Source: an uncultured bacterium
GTDB taxonomy: Bacteria; Cyanobacteriota; Vampirovibrionia; Gastranaerophilales; Gastranaerophilaceae
Length of the DNA stretch: 64,000 nucleotides
Reading direction: 5' to 3'
Assembly (NCBI GenBank): GCA_949298985.1
Contig: CASFYV010000026.1
Location: forward strand, 1 to 64,000
Under the pieces are notes generated by a model, which did not search any database, had not been told where the DNA came from, and saw only the letters and a list, made by a program, of their open reading frames with translations. Shown one piece after another: positions 26,503 to 35,073 of this stretch (its first letter is position 1; each line of letters opens with the position of its first letter). A program made the translations under genes and the position numbers.

Positions 26503-26778
26503 TTATTCTTCCTCTTCATCATCTAGTGATTCAATATATTCACAAACTTTTTGAAATTCTGCTTCATCTTCTATGTTTTTGAAATACCCATCATCGTTTT
26601 CTTCGATATATTCCATTACGATAACTTCGTTTTCATCTGCATCTTCATTTTCTTCTATTGGTAGTAAAAGAGCATATGTTTTTTCTTCAAAATCTATAAT
26701 ATCATAGATTTCACATTTTAAGATTCCACCATCTTCGCCTAAAATTTCTACATAATTTTGTTCTAATTCTTCACTCAT
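26503..26778 (-). CDS. DUF1292 family protein
   Basis: Acidic 91-residue protein matching the DUF1292 (YrzB-like) pattern: ILGEDGGILKCEIYDIIDFEEKTYALLLPIEE and VIVMEYIEENDDGYFKNIEDEAEFQKVCEYI. Function unknown. The ruvX-DUF1292 adjacency seen here is the same as in many Firmicutes (yrrK-yrzB). The gap to ruvX is 4 bases. Confidence 0.85.
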   Translation of the reverse strand: MSEELEQNYVEILGEDGGILKCEIYDIIDFEEKTYALLLPIEENEDADENEVIVMEYIEENDDGYFKNIEDEAEFQKVCEYIESLDDEEEE

Positions 26779-26782
26779 AATT

Positions 26783-27181
26783 TTATTTCCCTAAATATTG
26801 TTCCAGTATTATACAGGCACTTTCTATATCTACAAGACCTTTGTTTTTTCTAAAATCTATTTTTCTTGATTTTAAACGATTTTCTGCTTCTTCCGAAGTC
26901 AATCTTTCATCTTCTAATATTATATCAAAACCATGTAATTTTTGTGAAAAATTAATACAATCTTCTCCTTGACTACCCAAAGAATCATCCATATTGTATG
27001 GAACTCCTACAACAATTTTTTCTACACGATTCTCTTTTGCAATTTTATTAATTTCTTCAATGGCTTTGTCTTCTGGTGTTCTTAATATAAATGAATGTGG
27101 AATTGCTATGACTTGAAGATAATCACTTAATGCGATACCTATTCTTTTTGTTCCAACATCAAGTGCCATAATTTTATGCAT
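26783..27181 (-). CDS. ruvX: YqgF/RuvX RNase H-fold nuclease
   Basis: RNase H-like protein (putative Holliday junction resolvase, also linked to 16S rRNA 5' maturation). Seen: IMALDVGTKRIGIALSD, KIVVGVPYNMDDSLGSQGE and DIILEDERLTSEEAENRL, containing the catalytic acidic residues; the last aspartate is in GLVDIESACIILEQYL. 132 residues. The first codons overlap the upstream helical-repeat gene by 8 bases. Residue 5 Met (27,169) is an alternative start that would fit the family's usual short N-terminus. Confidence 0.92.
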   Translation of the reverse strand: MHKIMALDVGTKRIGIALSDYLQVIAIPHSFILRTPEDKAIEEINKIAKENRVEKIVVGVPYNMDDSLGSQGEDCINFSQKLHGFDIILEDERLTSEEAENRLKSRKIDFRKNKGLVDIESACIILEQYLGK

Positions 27182-28769
27182 TGTCTACCCACCGTGCTTC
27201 TATTCCTGAAATAATCATATCTAATTGTAATAATTTAAAATCTTCTGTTTTTGGTGCCATTTTTTTCTCAAAAATATTTGAAGCTTTTCTTTGATTTTTT
27301 AGGATATATCTTTTGCCAACATAGTATTCATAGATACTTTTTCTGATTATGTTAGTTAGGAATGTATAATTTGAACCTAATGAATACAGAACTTGGGCTA
27401 ATTCTTTATCACCTTTTATTAGCCTTAAGTAGGCAGCGATGTTAAATGTGACAAGTTTATATGCTAGTTCTTTAGCATTATATATATAGTCAAAATTATC
27501 TGCAATAAATTTATCTAAATCTATGTCAAAATTATTTGATTTGTATTCATTAGATAATTTATCAATAAAAAGTTTAAATTCTTCGGATGTGATTTCATCG
27601 AAAAACCAATTTTGAACATAATTATTAAGACAAAGTTTGTCAATATCTTTTTGATTTAATTCTTTTTTTTCTAAGTTAATTTCAGGTTTTTCAGGAGTTA
27701 TATCGAGTAAAATACTTTGCCAACATATGTATTCATAAGGTATTGGCTCTTTGTTAATATAAGAATTTTCTTCTGCTTGATCTAAAAGGTATTTAGCAAT
27801 TTCAGGTTTTATTTCATATTTTTCATTATAATTATAAAATTTATCAACAATTTTTATGAAATCTCTTTCATTCATAGAATTAAAACCAAAAGAATCTAAG
27901 ATACCATACCTTGGGTTTATTACAACAGCTAAAAATTGAAGAGTTTTGTTCTCTCTTATTCTTGAAAATATAATTGCTAAATTTCCGTGCCCGTCAGGGA
28001 ATGAAATATATGTTTTGTAAGGTTTAGATTCTTTAAGTATATTTTGATAAAATTCTTCAGTCTTATCAACTCTTATTCCCGCCATTTTTAGTTCAGAAAT
28101 AGCTTTATTGATTTTTTGTTGAATATTTTCTTTTGCATATTTTTTTGCATTATTTAATGCGTGATATGCCAGTTGAGATTTTGAACGGCCTAGTATTTCT
28201 AATGCAATTTTTCCCACTTCTGAATCGATATAATATATAAATACCGGAATTAAAATGTTTGCTAAAGCATCATGTGAATAATCTTCTTCTAAGGATTTAA
28301 TTAAAAGAATTTTATCATCATCACTTATCGCATTTAAAAAATCCATGAAATCTATTTGAGCTTCAGGATTCATTATAGCTGTATCTAGTAACTCTTTTGT
28401 TTCTTTATTTATTAATTCATTAAATTGTTCGAAATATCCGCTTATTACTTCATAATCAATTCGATTGCCTAAGTCTTTAAGCATATTAAAAGCAATCATT
28501 TTTATATGGTCGTTATATTCAGGTGATTTTATAATATTCCAAAGCTCATCATTTAGAGTATCTTTGTCTATAAGCTCTGTTAGAAGCCAACAGATTAATA
28601 ATGATTTTTGCTCATTAGCGTTTAAGAGTTCTTTTATTAGAATGTCTAAAACAGTTTTTTTGTCATCAATCAACTTTAAATCAGTAATTAAAGAAGAATT
28701 TGGTTGAACAGATGTTGAAAGAGCTGTTAAAGTTGCCAAAATTTCTGCTTTTATCTGAATTTTATTCAT
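27174..28769 (-). CDS. Helical-repeat (HEAT-like) protein, function unknown
   Basis: 531 residues with no signal peptide or membrane segment. The first 230 residues are tandem amphipathic helices reminiscent of HEAT repeats (for example ANILIPVFIYYIDSEVGKIALEILGRSKSQLAYHALNNA). A middle section, KTYISFPDGHGNLAIIFSRIRE then FLAVVINPRYGILDSFGFNSM, is beta-rich and is followed by more helices. It overlaps ruvX by 8 bases, so co-expression is likely. I recognise no named family. Confidence 0.6.
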   Translation of the reverse strand: MNKIQIKAEILATLTALSTSVQPNSSLITDLKLIDDKKTVLDILIKELLNANEQKSLLICWLLTELIDKDTLNDELWNIIKSPEYNDHIKMIAFNMLKDLGNRIDYEVISGYFEQFNELINKETKELLDTAIMNPEAQIDFMDFLNAISDDDKILLIKSLEEDYSHDALANILIPVFIYYIDSEVGKIALEILGRSKSQLAYHALNNAKKYAKENIQQKINKAISELKMAGIRVDKTEEFYQNILKESKPYKTYISFPDGHGNLAIIFSRIRENKTLQFLAVVINPRYGILDSFGFNSMNERDFIKIVDKFYNYNEKYEIKPEIAKYLLDQAEENSYINKEPIPYEYICWQSILLDITPEKPEINLEKKELNQKDIDKLCLNNYVQNWFFDEITSEEFKLFIDKLSNEYKSNNFDIDLDKFIADNFDYIYNAKELAYKLVTFNIAAYLRLIKGDKELAQVLYSLGSNYTFLTNIIRKSIYEYYVGKRYILKNQRKASNIFEKKMAPKTEDFKLLQLDMIISGIEARWVDNA

Positions 28770-28845
28770 AAGCTTACCTATTCCCCTCTTCTCTTTACAA
28801 TTTTACATTAAATTATTAACTTCTGCAACCTAATTAAAGTTAGTT

Positions 28846-29685
28846 TTATAAAGCTTCAAGAGCTGCTATTTTCATAAGATTAACATCCGGAGATTTTCCT
28901 GTCCAGATTTCAATAGCTCTTTGAGCTTGATATATCAACATGTCTAAACCACTAATCGTTCTTAACCCTCTATTTTGAGCTTCTTGTATAAGGATTGTTT
29001 TTATTGGATTGTATACAATATCATATATGATAGTGTCAGGATTAAGTTTGTCTAAATCTTCTTTTTCAAGTGGCATTTGATCTGCCATAAAACCTTTCAT
29101 TCCAATAGGAGTTGAATTTACTATAATAGAACTATGTTCAAGGCTTCTGATATTTTGAATTTGATAAACATTGAAAATAACATTTGGGAATTTAGCTCTG
29201 ACATAATCTAGTGTTTGTCTTGAATTTATAATATTTCTTGTGTAAAAATCAATTTCTTTTACGCCGAGTTCAGCTAGTCCAACCACTGCAGCTCTTGCGG
29301 CTCCTCCAGTACCTAGTATACTTGCGTTTTTCTCTTTTAGGTTTATTTCAGCAGGTATTGCAGTTTTAAATCCATAGATATCAGTGTTGTATCCATAAAA
29401 TGTTTTATCATCATTAACTTTAACAGTATTTACACAACCTGCGATGTTAGCATAATCATCAATATCATCCAAGAATAATGACATAGGAACTTTAAGAGGT
29501 ATTGTAACGTTAAAACCGGAGTAATTGTTTGCTTTAATATATTTTATTCTGTTAATAAGTTCTTCAGGTGGAGTTTCCATAACATCATAAACTCCTTCTA
29601 AACCTATACTTTTTAATCCTGCTTTTTGTATAACAGCAGAAATAGAATGACCTAAGGGATATCCGATAATACCTAATTTTAGCAT
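28846..29685 (-). CDS. aroE: Shikimate dehydrogenase
   Basis: NADPH-dependent reduction of 3-dehydroshikimate in the aromatic amino acid pathway. Substrate motifs are IGYPLGHSIS and YSGFNVTIPLKVPM with the catalytic lysine. The NADP loop is ASILGTGGAARAAVVGLAELG, and the C-terminal half has NSTPIGMKG, YDIVYNPIKT and GLDMLIYQAQRAIEIWTG. 279 residues. The substrate-binding GYPLGHSIS is followed by AVIQ rather than the usual SPxxHN, a mild divergence. Confidence 0.92.
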   Translation of the reverse strand: MLKLGIIGYPLGHSISAVIQKAGLKSIGLEGVYDVMETPPEELINRIKYIKANNYSGFNVTIPLKVPMSLFLDDIDDYANIAGCVNTVKVNDDKTFYGYNTDIYGFKTAIPAEINLKEKNASILGTGGAARAAVVGLAELGVKEIDFYTRNIINSRQTLDYVRAKFPNVIFNVYQIQNIRSLEHSSIIVNSTPIGMKGFMADQMPLEKEDLDKLNPDTIIYDIVYNPIKTILIQEAQNRGLRTISGLDMLIYQAQRAIEIWTGKSPDVNLMKIAALEAL

Positions 29686-29730
29686 CCAACACCTCTCTCT
29701 TATTTTATTGCGTTCATTATAGCATAACTT

Positions 29731-32097
29731 TTAGTTAATATCTATAACGCTAACTCCATCTCCACCTTCAGAATCTTCTCCGGGACGATATTTTGCTACA
29801 TATGGAGATGTTGCCAGAAAATCTCTAATAGCAGCTTTTAGAGCTCCTGTGCCGTGTCCGTGTATGACATATATTGGAGAGAGATTTGCAAGACTTGCTC
29901 TGTCTAAATAATTCTCTAATTCATCAAGAGCTTCTTCTACACGAACTCCTCTTAAGTCTAATTTATTCGATATATCATATTTTTTTATACTAAAAGAACT
30001 ATCTTTTTTTAGTGCTGTTAATGGAAGATTTGTCTTCTTTGCCAGTTGTGGGTTATAAACAGCTAATTTATTTTTTTTGATTTTTGTTTTTATCAATCCC
30101 ATTTGAATATAAAGAGTATCATTTTTATCAGGTAACGATAAAATTGTAACTTGTTGATTTAGGTCTTTTAGCATTACTTTATCATTAATTTGAATTTTAG
30201 CCCAATCAATTTCAGTGTATTGTTCAGCTTCTTCTAGAGCGTGCATGTCAGCTCTAAATCCTTGTTCGAGTTGTGCTAGTCTTTGATAAGATCTTCTTGC
30301 TATTTTTTCAGATTTTTCTTTACGAAGTTCGATTAATATTGCTTTTATTTCGTCTTTTGCGACTTCAAGTTGACCTTCAAATTTATCTTTTATTATTTTT
30401 AGAGATTTTTTCTTTTCTTTTTTGTGTTGTGATAATTCTTGTTCGTATTTTTTCTTTAATTCATCCGCTTCTGCGGTAAGAGTTTCAGCTTCTTTTAAAT
30501 TGGAATCCAATCTTTGTTGAGTATCTTGTAGTCTTTCAACAACAATGCTTGAAGTATCTCTTTGAGTTATCATAAGTTCTTTTGCTTGCCATACAAGATT
30601 TTCTGCAAGTCCAAGATTAGATGCGATAGAAATTGCATTACTTAGTCCGGGGATTCCTATTACTAATTTGTAGGTTGGAGAAAGTGATTCCGTGTCAAAT
30701 TCTACGCAAGCATTTTTAAAATAATGATCTGTATATTCAAGAGTTTTTAATTCTCCATAGTGTGTAGTAATAATTGAGAATGCTTGTTTTTTTGCAAATT
30801 CTTTTAAAATTATTTCAGCTAGGACTGCACCCTCTTGAGGGTCCGTTCCTGCACACATTTCGTCAATAAGTATAAAAGTTTCTGAATCAGCATTTTCTAA
30901 TATATCAATTATGTTTTTCATGTGAGATGAAAAAGTTGAAAGGCTTTGTAAAATACTCTGTTCATCACCAATATCAGCCAGAACTTTTTCGAATGGATAT
31001 ATATGAGCTTCTGCACAAGGTAAAAACAGTCCGGATTTTGCCATCATTATAAATAAACCAACAGTTTTAAGTGTTACGGTTTTTCCTCCGGTGTTAGAAC
31101 CTGTTATTATAATAGATTTATATCCTTCTCCTATTTCAAAATCGTTTTCTACAATTTTTTCAACTCGACCAATTAAGAGCGGATGTCGCATTAAATCTAA
31201 TTTTATAATTTTTTTTGTGGATAAATTTGGTTCTATTGCCTGAATTTTTACAGCATATCGAGCTTTTGCAAAATGAAAATCTATTTGAGCTAGTATTTCT
31301 TCTGTTTTTTGCAAAGCTTCAAATTCTGTTCTTACTTCATTACTTAAAGCTGTTAAAATTCTTATAATTTCAGCATAAATTTTAGATTTAAGTTCTCTGA
31401 TTTTATTGTTTATAGGAACAATTTGGGATGGTTCAATATAGAAAGTTTTGTTTGTTGCTGAAACATCGTGTACAATTCCTCCAACTTTGCTTTTTGAAGA
31501 TGCTTTTACTTGGAAAACAATTCTATCATCACGAATAGTATAAATATTTTCTTGCAAATGTTTTTGGAATTCGCTTGAATTCATTAATTCTTGGACTTTT
31601 TTCTTTAAATTTGCTTCTGTATCTCTAAGTGATGAATATAATCCGCCTAAATCTTTATTGGCATTTTGTTTAACTGTCATATTGTCATCAAAAGTATCAA
31701 GAATTTTGTCTTCAAGTGTTTTGTTAGAATATAGCTCATTAGTTAGAGTTTGCATTTTTGCATCAAAAGGAAGATTTTCTTTTAGAAAATTTCTAACAAT
31801 TCTTGAAGTTCTCATTGTTTTTGCAATATCAACAAGTTCTTCTTCAATAAAATATTCGTTTTTTTCTTTTAGTTTTTTAAAGTTTTCGATTTTATCAATT
31901 GGAATATCTCTTGCTAAATCTAAAACATCTTTAGCTTCACTGGTTAATAAAATTTGATTTTGAATATCGTCAATTTTTACAAAAGGAGTTAAGTCAAGAC
32001 AAAGTTTTTTGGACTGTTCGGTTTTTGCAAATTTTGCAAGCTCAGCCAAAATTTTGTCATATTCTAGGGATTTTTGTGATTTTTGGATAATACTCAT
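29731..32097 (-). CDS. mutS2: MutS2 family ATPase/endonuclease
   Basis: 788-residue MutS2 (RqcU-like) protein involved in recombination suppression or rescue of collided ribosomes. The ATPase core has Walker A IITGSNTGGKTVTLKTVGL and Walker B FILIDEMCAGTDPQEGAVLAEIIL, with TTHYGELK. A long coiled coil at about 510-620 is followed by a KOW-like region and a C-terminal Smr domain (LDLRGVRVEEALDELENYLDRA, YVIHGHGTGALKAAIRDFL). The MutS1 mismatch-recognition domains are absent, as expected. Confidence 0.95.
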   Translation of the reverse strand: MSIIQKSQKSLEYDKILAELAKFAKTEQSKKLCLDLTPFVKIDDIQNQILLTSEAKDVLDLARDIPIDKIENFKKLKEKNEYFIEEELVDIAKTMRTSRIVRNFLKENLPFDAKMQTLTNELYSNKTLEDKILDTFDDNMTVKQNANKDLGGLYSSLRDTEANLKKKVQELMNSSEFQKHLQENIYTIRDDRIVFQVKASSKSKVGGIVHDVSATNKTFYIEPSQIVPINNKIRELKSKIYAEIIRILTALSNEVRTEFEALQKTEEILAQIDFHFAKARYAVKIQAIEPNLSTKKIIKLDLMRHPLLIGRVEKIVENDFEIGEGYKSIIITGSNTGGKTVTLKTVGLFIMMAKSGLFLPCAEAHIYPFEKVLADIGDEQSILQSLSTFSSHMKNIIDILENADSETFILIDEMCAGTDPQEGAVLAEIILKEFAKKQAFSIITTHYGELKTLEYTDHYFKNACVEFDTESLSPTYKLVIGIPGLSNAISIASNLGLAENLVWQAKELMITQRDTSSIVVERLQDTQQRLDSNLKEAETLTAEADELKKKYEQELSQHKKEKKKSLKIIKDKFEGQLEVAKDEIKAILIELRKEKSEKIARRSYQRLAQLEQGFRADMHALEEAEQYTEIDWAKIQINDKVMLKDLNQQVTILSLPDKNDTLYIQMGLIKTKIKKNKLAVYNPQLAKKTNLPLTALKKDSSFSIKKYDISNKLDLRGVRVEEALDELENYLDRASLANLSPIYVIHGHGTGALKAAIRDFLATSPYVAKYRPGEDSEGGDGVSVIDIN

Positions 32098-32146
32098 ATC
32101 TGAGCTTTATTATAAAAGGAACAAAAAAACAGTGCAAGTTTTATTA

Positions 32147-33151
32147 TTATCTGATTTTTGAACTCGCAAGTTCTTTAAGTTTTTTGTATAAATTGATTTC
32201 ATCTTCGCTTAGATTTTTATTAATTTGAATTTCTATTGTAACTATCATATCTCCAAATTTTTCGTTTTCATTTAATCCGCAGTTAGAAAGTCTTATTTTT
32301 TGTCCATTTTTTGTAAATGGAGAAATTTTTAACATAACATTTCCTTGTGGAGTAGAAATTGGTTTTTCTGTTCCAAGAACAGCTTCATATGGTTCTATAC
32401 TGATAGTCTTTAAGATGTTTAATCCTTCGGTTTTGAAGTTTTTCAATTCTTTTATGTGAATTGTTAAATACAAATCACCATTTTTCCCTCCATATAATCC
32501 TTTTTCCCCTTCTTCCGCCAATCTTATTTTTGATAAATTTTTAATGCCAGCTGGTATTTTAATATTGAATCTTTTGTAATCGGAAGTTTCACCTTTGCCT
32601 TTACAGTGATTGCAAATAGAGCCGTTTATAAATTTTCTGCCATTACATTTAGGGCAGATATTAGTTTGCAACATATTTATAATTTTAACAGTCCCAAGAG
32701 TTGCTTCAGAGATTGAAATTTCTATATCTGAATAAATATCTTTACCTTTTTGCGGATAGTTTGTTTTATTTTCTTGTGGGTTTGTGAACTTAAATATATC
32801 ATCCCATTTAAAGTTAAAAGATGTTTTATTGTGATAAGTTTTTTTTGTATTTTTATTGTTATTGCAGGTAGAATCTTTTTGGGTTGTGGAAGTATTTTTA
32901 TATTTTTGATTGGAACTTTCTCCTTTTGCATAAGAATAGAATTTTCTTGCTGCATCATAATCTGCTTTACGGGTTTTATCGGAAAGAATTTCGTAAGCTT
33001 CGTTAATTTCTTTAAATTTTGAGATTATATCAGGGCTATTGCCAGCAATATCAGGATGAAATTTTCTTGCTAATTTTCGGTAAGCAATTTTGATTTCATC
33101 TATATCGCTAAACTCTGTAATATCTAAAATTTTGTAATAATCTTTAGTCAT
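32147..33151 (-). CDS. DnaJ-family co-chaperone with a half-size zinc region
   Basis: J domain at residues 1-65 with the HPD motif (ARKFHPDIAG). After a Lys/Asn/Thr-rich linker comes a zinc region holding only two CxxC units (CPKCNGRKF and CNHCKGKG), against four CxxCxGxG units in canonical DnaJ. The two C-terminal substrate-binding domains follow (IKIPAGIKNLSKIRLAEEGEKGLYGGKNGDLYL, IEPYEAVLGTEKPISTPQGNVMLKI). 334 residues. It probably binds one zinc or none. It stands alone at the head of the minus-strand block rather than with dnaK or grpE, so it is more likely an accessory J protein. Confidence 0.85.
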   Translation of the reverse strand: MTKDYYKILDITEFSDIDEIKIAYRKLARKFHPDIAGNSPDIISKFKEINEAYEILSDKTRKADYDAARKFYSYAKGESSNQKYKNTSTTQKDSTCNNNKNTKKTYHNKTSFNFKWDDIFKFTNPQENKTNYPQKGKDIYSDIEISISEATLGTVKIINMLQTNICPKCNGRKFINGSICNHCKGKGETSDYKRFNIKIPAGIKNLSKIRLAEEGEKGLYGGKNGDLYLTIHIKELKNFKTEGLNILKTISIEPYEAVLGTEKPISTPQGNVMLKISPFTKNGQKIRLSNCGLNENEKFGDMIVTIEIQINKNLSEDEINLYKKLKELASSKIR

Positions 33152-33240
33152 ACTTTAGGTTTAATTATTGAGAAAAAAAAGTCAATATATAATTGGATAA
33201 ACATTTTTACCTATTGAAAATAGTATTTATAGATGGTAGT

Positions 33241-33627
33241 ATGTTTTCTATGTGTAAGAGGTTTTTATTATTTTTTATATTGTTTTTCTTAGGAGTTTGT
33301 TCAGTTAAAGCAGGAGAGTTAGAAAATGCTTTAAAGAATAATGAGCAGGTTTTTTTGTACATGTATACTCCTAGTTGTGGTTATTGTAAGAAATTTAATC
33401 CTGTGTACAACAAAATTGTAGAGAAGTATAAAAGTCAGTACAAATTTGTGAAAGTAGATGCATCTACTCTATATGGTTCGAATGTTTTTAGGAATTATGG
33501 CGGTCGTTATGTTCCATATGTAGTTTTATTGAATAGTAAGGTGGTAAAAAAAGATGCTTTACAAATTACACCGAATTGTTTATTGGAATTAGCATGTGTA
33601 GATGCAGTGTTAAGTAATATAAAGTAA
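33241..33627 (+). CDS. Secreted thioredoxin-fold protein
   Basis: Signal peptide (CKRFLLFFILFFLGVCSVKAG) followed by a thioredoxin-like domain with active site TPSCGYCKKF (CxxC: CGYC) and the cis-Pro region GGRYVPYVVLLN. It probably acts in the envelope as a thiol-disulfide protein. The start is uncertain: the frame opens at TTG 33,193, but ATG 33,241 (or ATG 33,250, M-C-K-R) gives a normal signal peptide; no clear ribosome binding site helps. It ends 11 bases before rmlA. Confidence 0.75.
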   Translation: MFSMCKRFLLFFILFFLGVCSVKAGELENALKNNEQVFLYMYTPSCGYCKKFNPVYNKIVEKYKSQYKFVKVDASTLYGSNVFRNYGGRYVPYVVLLNSKVVKKDALQITPNCLLELACVDAVLSNIK

Positions 33628-33638
33628 TAGGAGGTTTT

Positions 33639-34535
33639 ATGAAAGGGATTGTATTAGCAGGAGGAGCAGGGACAAGATTGTATCCGGCTTCGCAACCTAT
33701 TTCAAAGATATTGTTACCGATATATGATAAACCAATGATATATTACCCTCTATCTACTTTAATGTTAGCAGGTATTAAGGATATTCTAATTATTACAAAC
33801 GAACAAGATTATGATAATTTTATAAAACTTTTGGGTGATGGTTCTCAGTTTGGTTTAAGATTGCAGTATCGAATTCAGTATGTTCAAAGAGGCATTGCTG
33901 ATGCATTTTTAATCGCAGAAGATTTCATTGGTAATGATGATGTTGCTTTAATATTAGGAGATAATATTTTTCACGGGCATGGCTTTTCAACACTTATGAA
34001 AAATGCTTTAAAGAAAAATTCCGGAGCGACAGTTTTTGGATATACAGTTAAGGATCCTGAAAGATTTGGGGTTGTAGAATTTGATAAAAATAATAAAGCA
34101 ATATCTTTGGAAGAAAAACCTGCTAATCCTAAATCTAATTATGCAGTTACGGGACTTTATTTTTATGATAACAAGGTTTGTGAACATGCAAAAATGCTTA
34201 AACCTTCTCAAAGAGGCGAATTGGAGATTACAGATTTGAATAAAATTTATCTTGAAAAAGGTGAATTAAATGTAGAGATTTTGGGTAGAGGTTTTGCTTG
34301 GCTTGATACTGGAACTCACGATTCAATGTTGCAAGCGAGTGTTTTTGTTCAAACTATGGAGCTTAATAAAGGAGTAAAAATTTCTTGTTTAGAAGAAATT
34401 GCATTTAATCAAGGTTTTATTACCAAAGAAGAATTACTTAATAAAATTGATAAATACGGTTGTAAAAATGATTATTATAATTACGTAAGATCTGTAATAG
34501 AGCATCCTGATTTAATAGCAATAGCTGTTTTATAA
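33639..34535 (+). CDS. rmlA: Glucose-1-phosphate thymidylyltransferase
   Basis: Makes dTDP-glucose, the first step to dTDP-rhamnose and related sugars. The nucleotide motif is GIVLAGGAGTRLYPASQPISKILLPIYDKPMIYYPLSTLMLAGI. ALILGDNIFHGHG, FGVVEFD, SLEEKPANPKSNYAVTGLYFYD and GFAWLDTGTHDSMLQAS complete the family pattern. Length 298 residues with an AGGAGG ribosome binding site. No rmlB, rmlC or rmlD gene is adjacent; the run ends in a long non-coding stretch. Confidence 0.95.
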   Translation: MKGIVLAGGAGTRLYPASQPISKILLPIYDKPMIYYPLSTLMLAGIKDILIITNEQDYDNFIKLLGDGSQFGLRLQYRIQYVQRGIADAFLIAEDFIGNDDVALILGDNIFHGHGFSTLMKNALKKNSGATVFGYTVKDPERFGVVEFDKNNKAISLEEKPANPKSNYAVTGLYFYDNKVCEHAKMLKPSQRGELEITDLNKIYLEKGELNVEILGRGFAWLDTGTHDSMLQASVFVQTMELNKGVKISCLEEIAFNQGFITKEELLNKIDKYGCKNDYYNYVRSVIEHPDLIAIAVL

Positions 34536-34647
34536 AAACCGTAATTAATAACAATTCAGTAATTAAAAAGTAAAACAAAAATAGCCAATTCGTCCCCCTG
34601 AATTTATGTTAGGGTATTAATTTTTGATTTGTAAAATAGTGAATTGA

Positions 34648-34675
34648 GTTTAACATGATATATAACATCTTCCCT
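34648..34675. other. Candidate dif (XerCD recombination) site
   Basis: 28 bp made of GTTTAACATGA, a TATATA centre and a divergent second arm. Against the E. coli dif complement as I recall it, 14 of the 16 bases in positions 2-17 match, covering the XerD arm and centre; the XerC arm is poorly conserved. It sits where the top strand changes from T-rich to A-rich, as expected near a replication terminus. Confidence 0.4.
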
Positions 34676-34979
34676 CCCAGATATTAAAGATTTTGACCTT
34701 GGTTTAGAATAAAATATTCGAGGTGGGGTTAAAAAGTTTCAGCATATTACAAGCAAGGATGTTTAAACTCCAAACCAATAAGATTCCGAAATAAATTCGG
34801 AATAACAAAAGGTGAAAAGTAATGTGCGAAGAATGTATAAAAGGTTAAACGTCATGCAGAACTTGTTTCAGCATCTTGCCAACTTTGAGGTTTTCACTAA
34901 ACAAATAAGTCGGGTTAACCCCAGACCTATAATTATAACTAGTCCGTAAGGTGGAGCTTGCTTCATCAAATTAGCTAAA

Positions 34980-35013
34980 TTAGTGAAGAGTGAATAATGA
35001 AGAGTGAGTAGAA
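34980..35013 (+). repeat. Second copy of the dispersed GTGAAGAGTGA repeat
   Basis: Contains TTAGTGAAGAGTGAATA, then a second GAAGAGTGA unit, then GTGAGTAGAA. It shares both end blocks with 187-214 in the opposite orientation. It is 60 bases from the flagellin stop. Confidence 0.6.
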
Positions 35014-35073
35014 TTTTTTTTAACTATAAGATGCAAAAAATTGCACCCTACTTACTAATCACTAGTTACTAAC

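Larger units (their letters stand above)
34536..35073. other. 538-bp gene-free stretch with degenerate repeats
   Basis: No convincing gene or tRNA is found in this stretch. It holds a dif-like site (34,648-34,675), an inverted repeat ATTCCGAA-N5-TTCGGAAT (34,783-34,803), and a GAACTTGTTTCAGCATCT segment near 34,860-34,877. I recall the last as resembling a repeat core seen in other bacterial genomes. It also has a GGGTTAACCC palindrome (34,912-34,921) and the dispersed repeat at 34,980-35,013. The mosaic looks like repeat debris. Confidence 0.6.

Noticed and set aside
34536..35073. tRNA gene or remnant insertion sequence
   Set aside because: No cloverleaf, no T-arm GTTCGA, no transposase fragment; only short inverted repeats.
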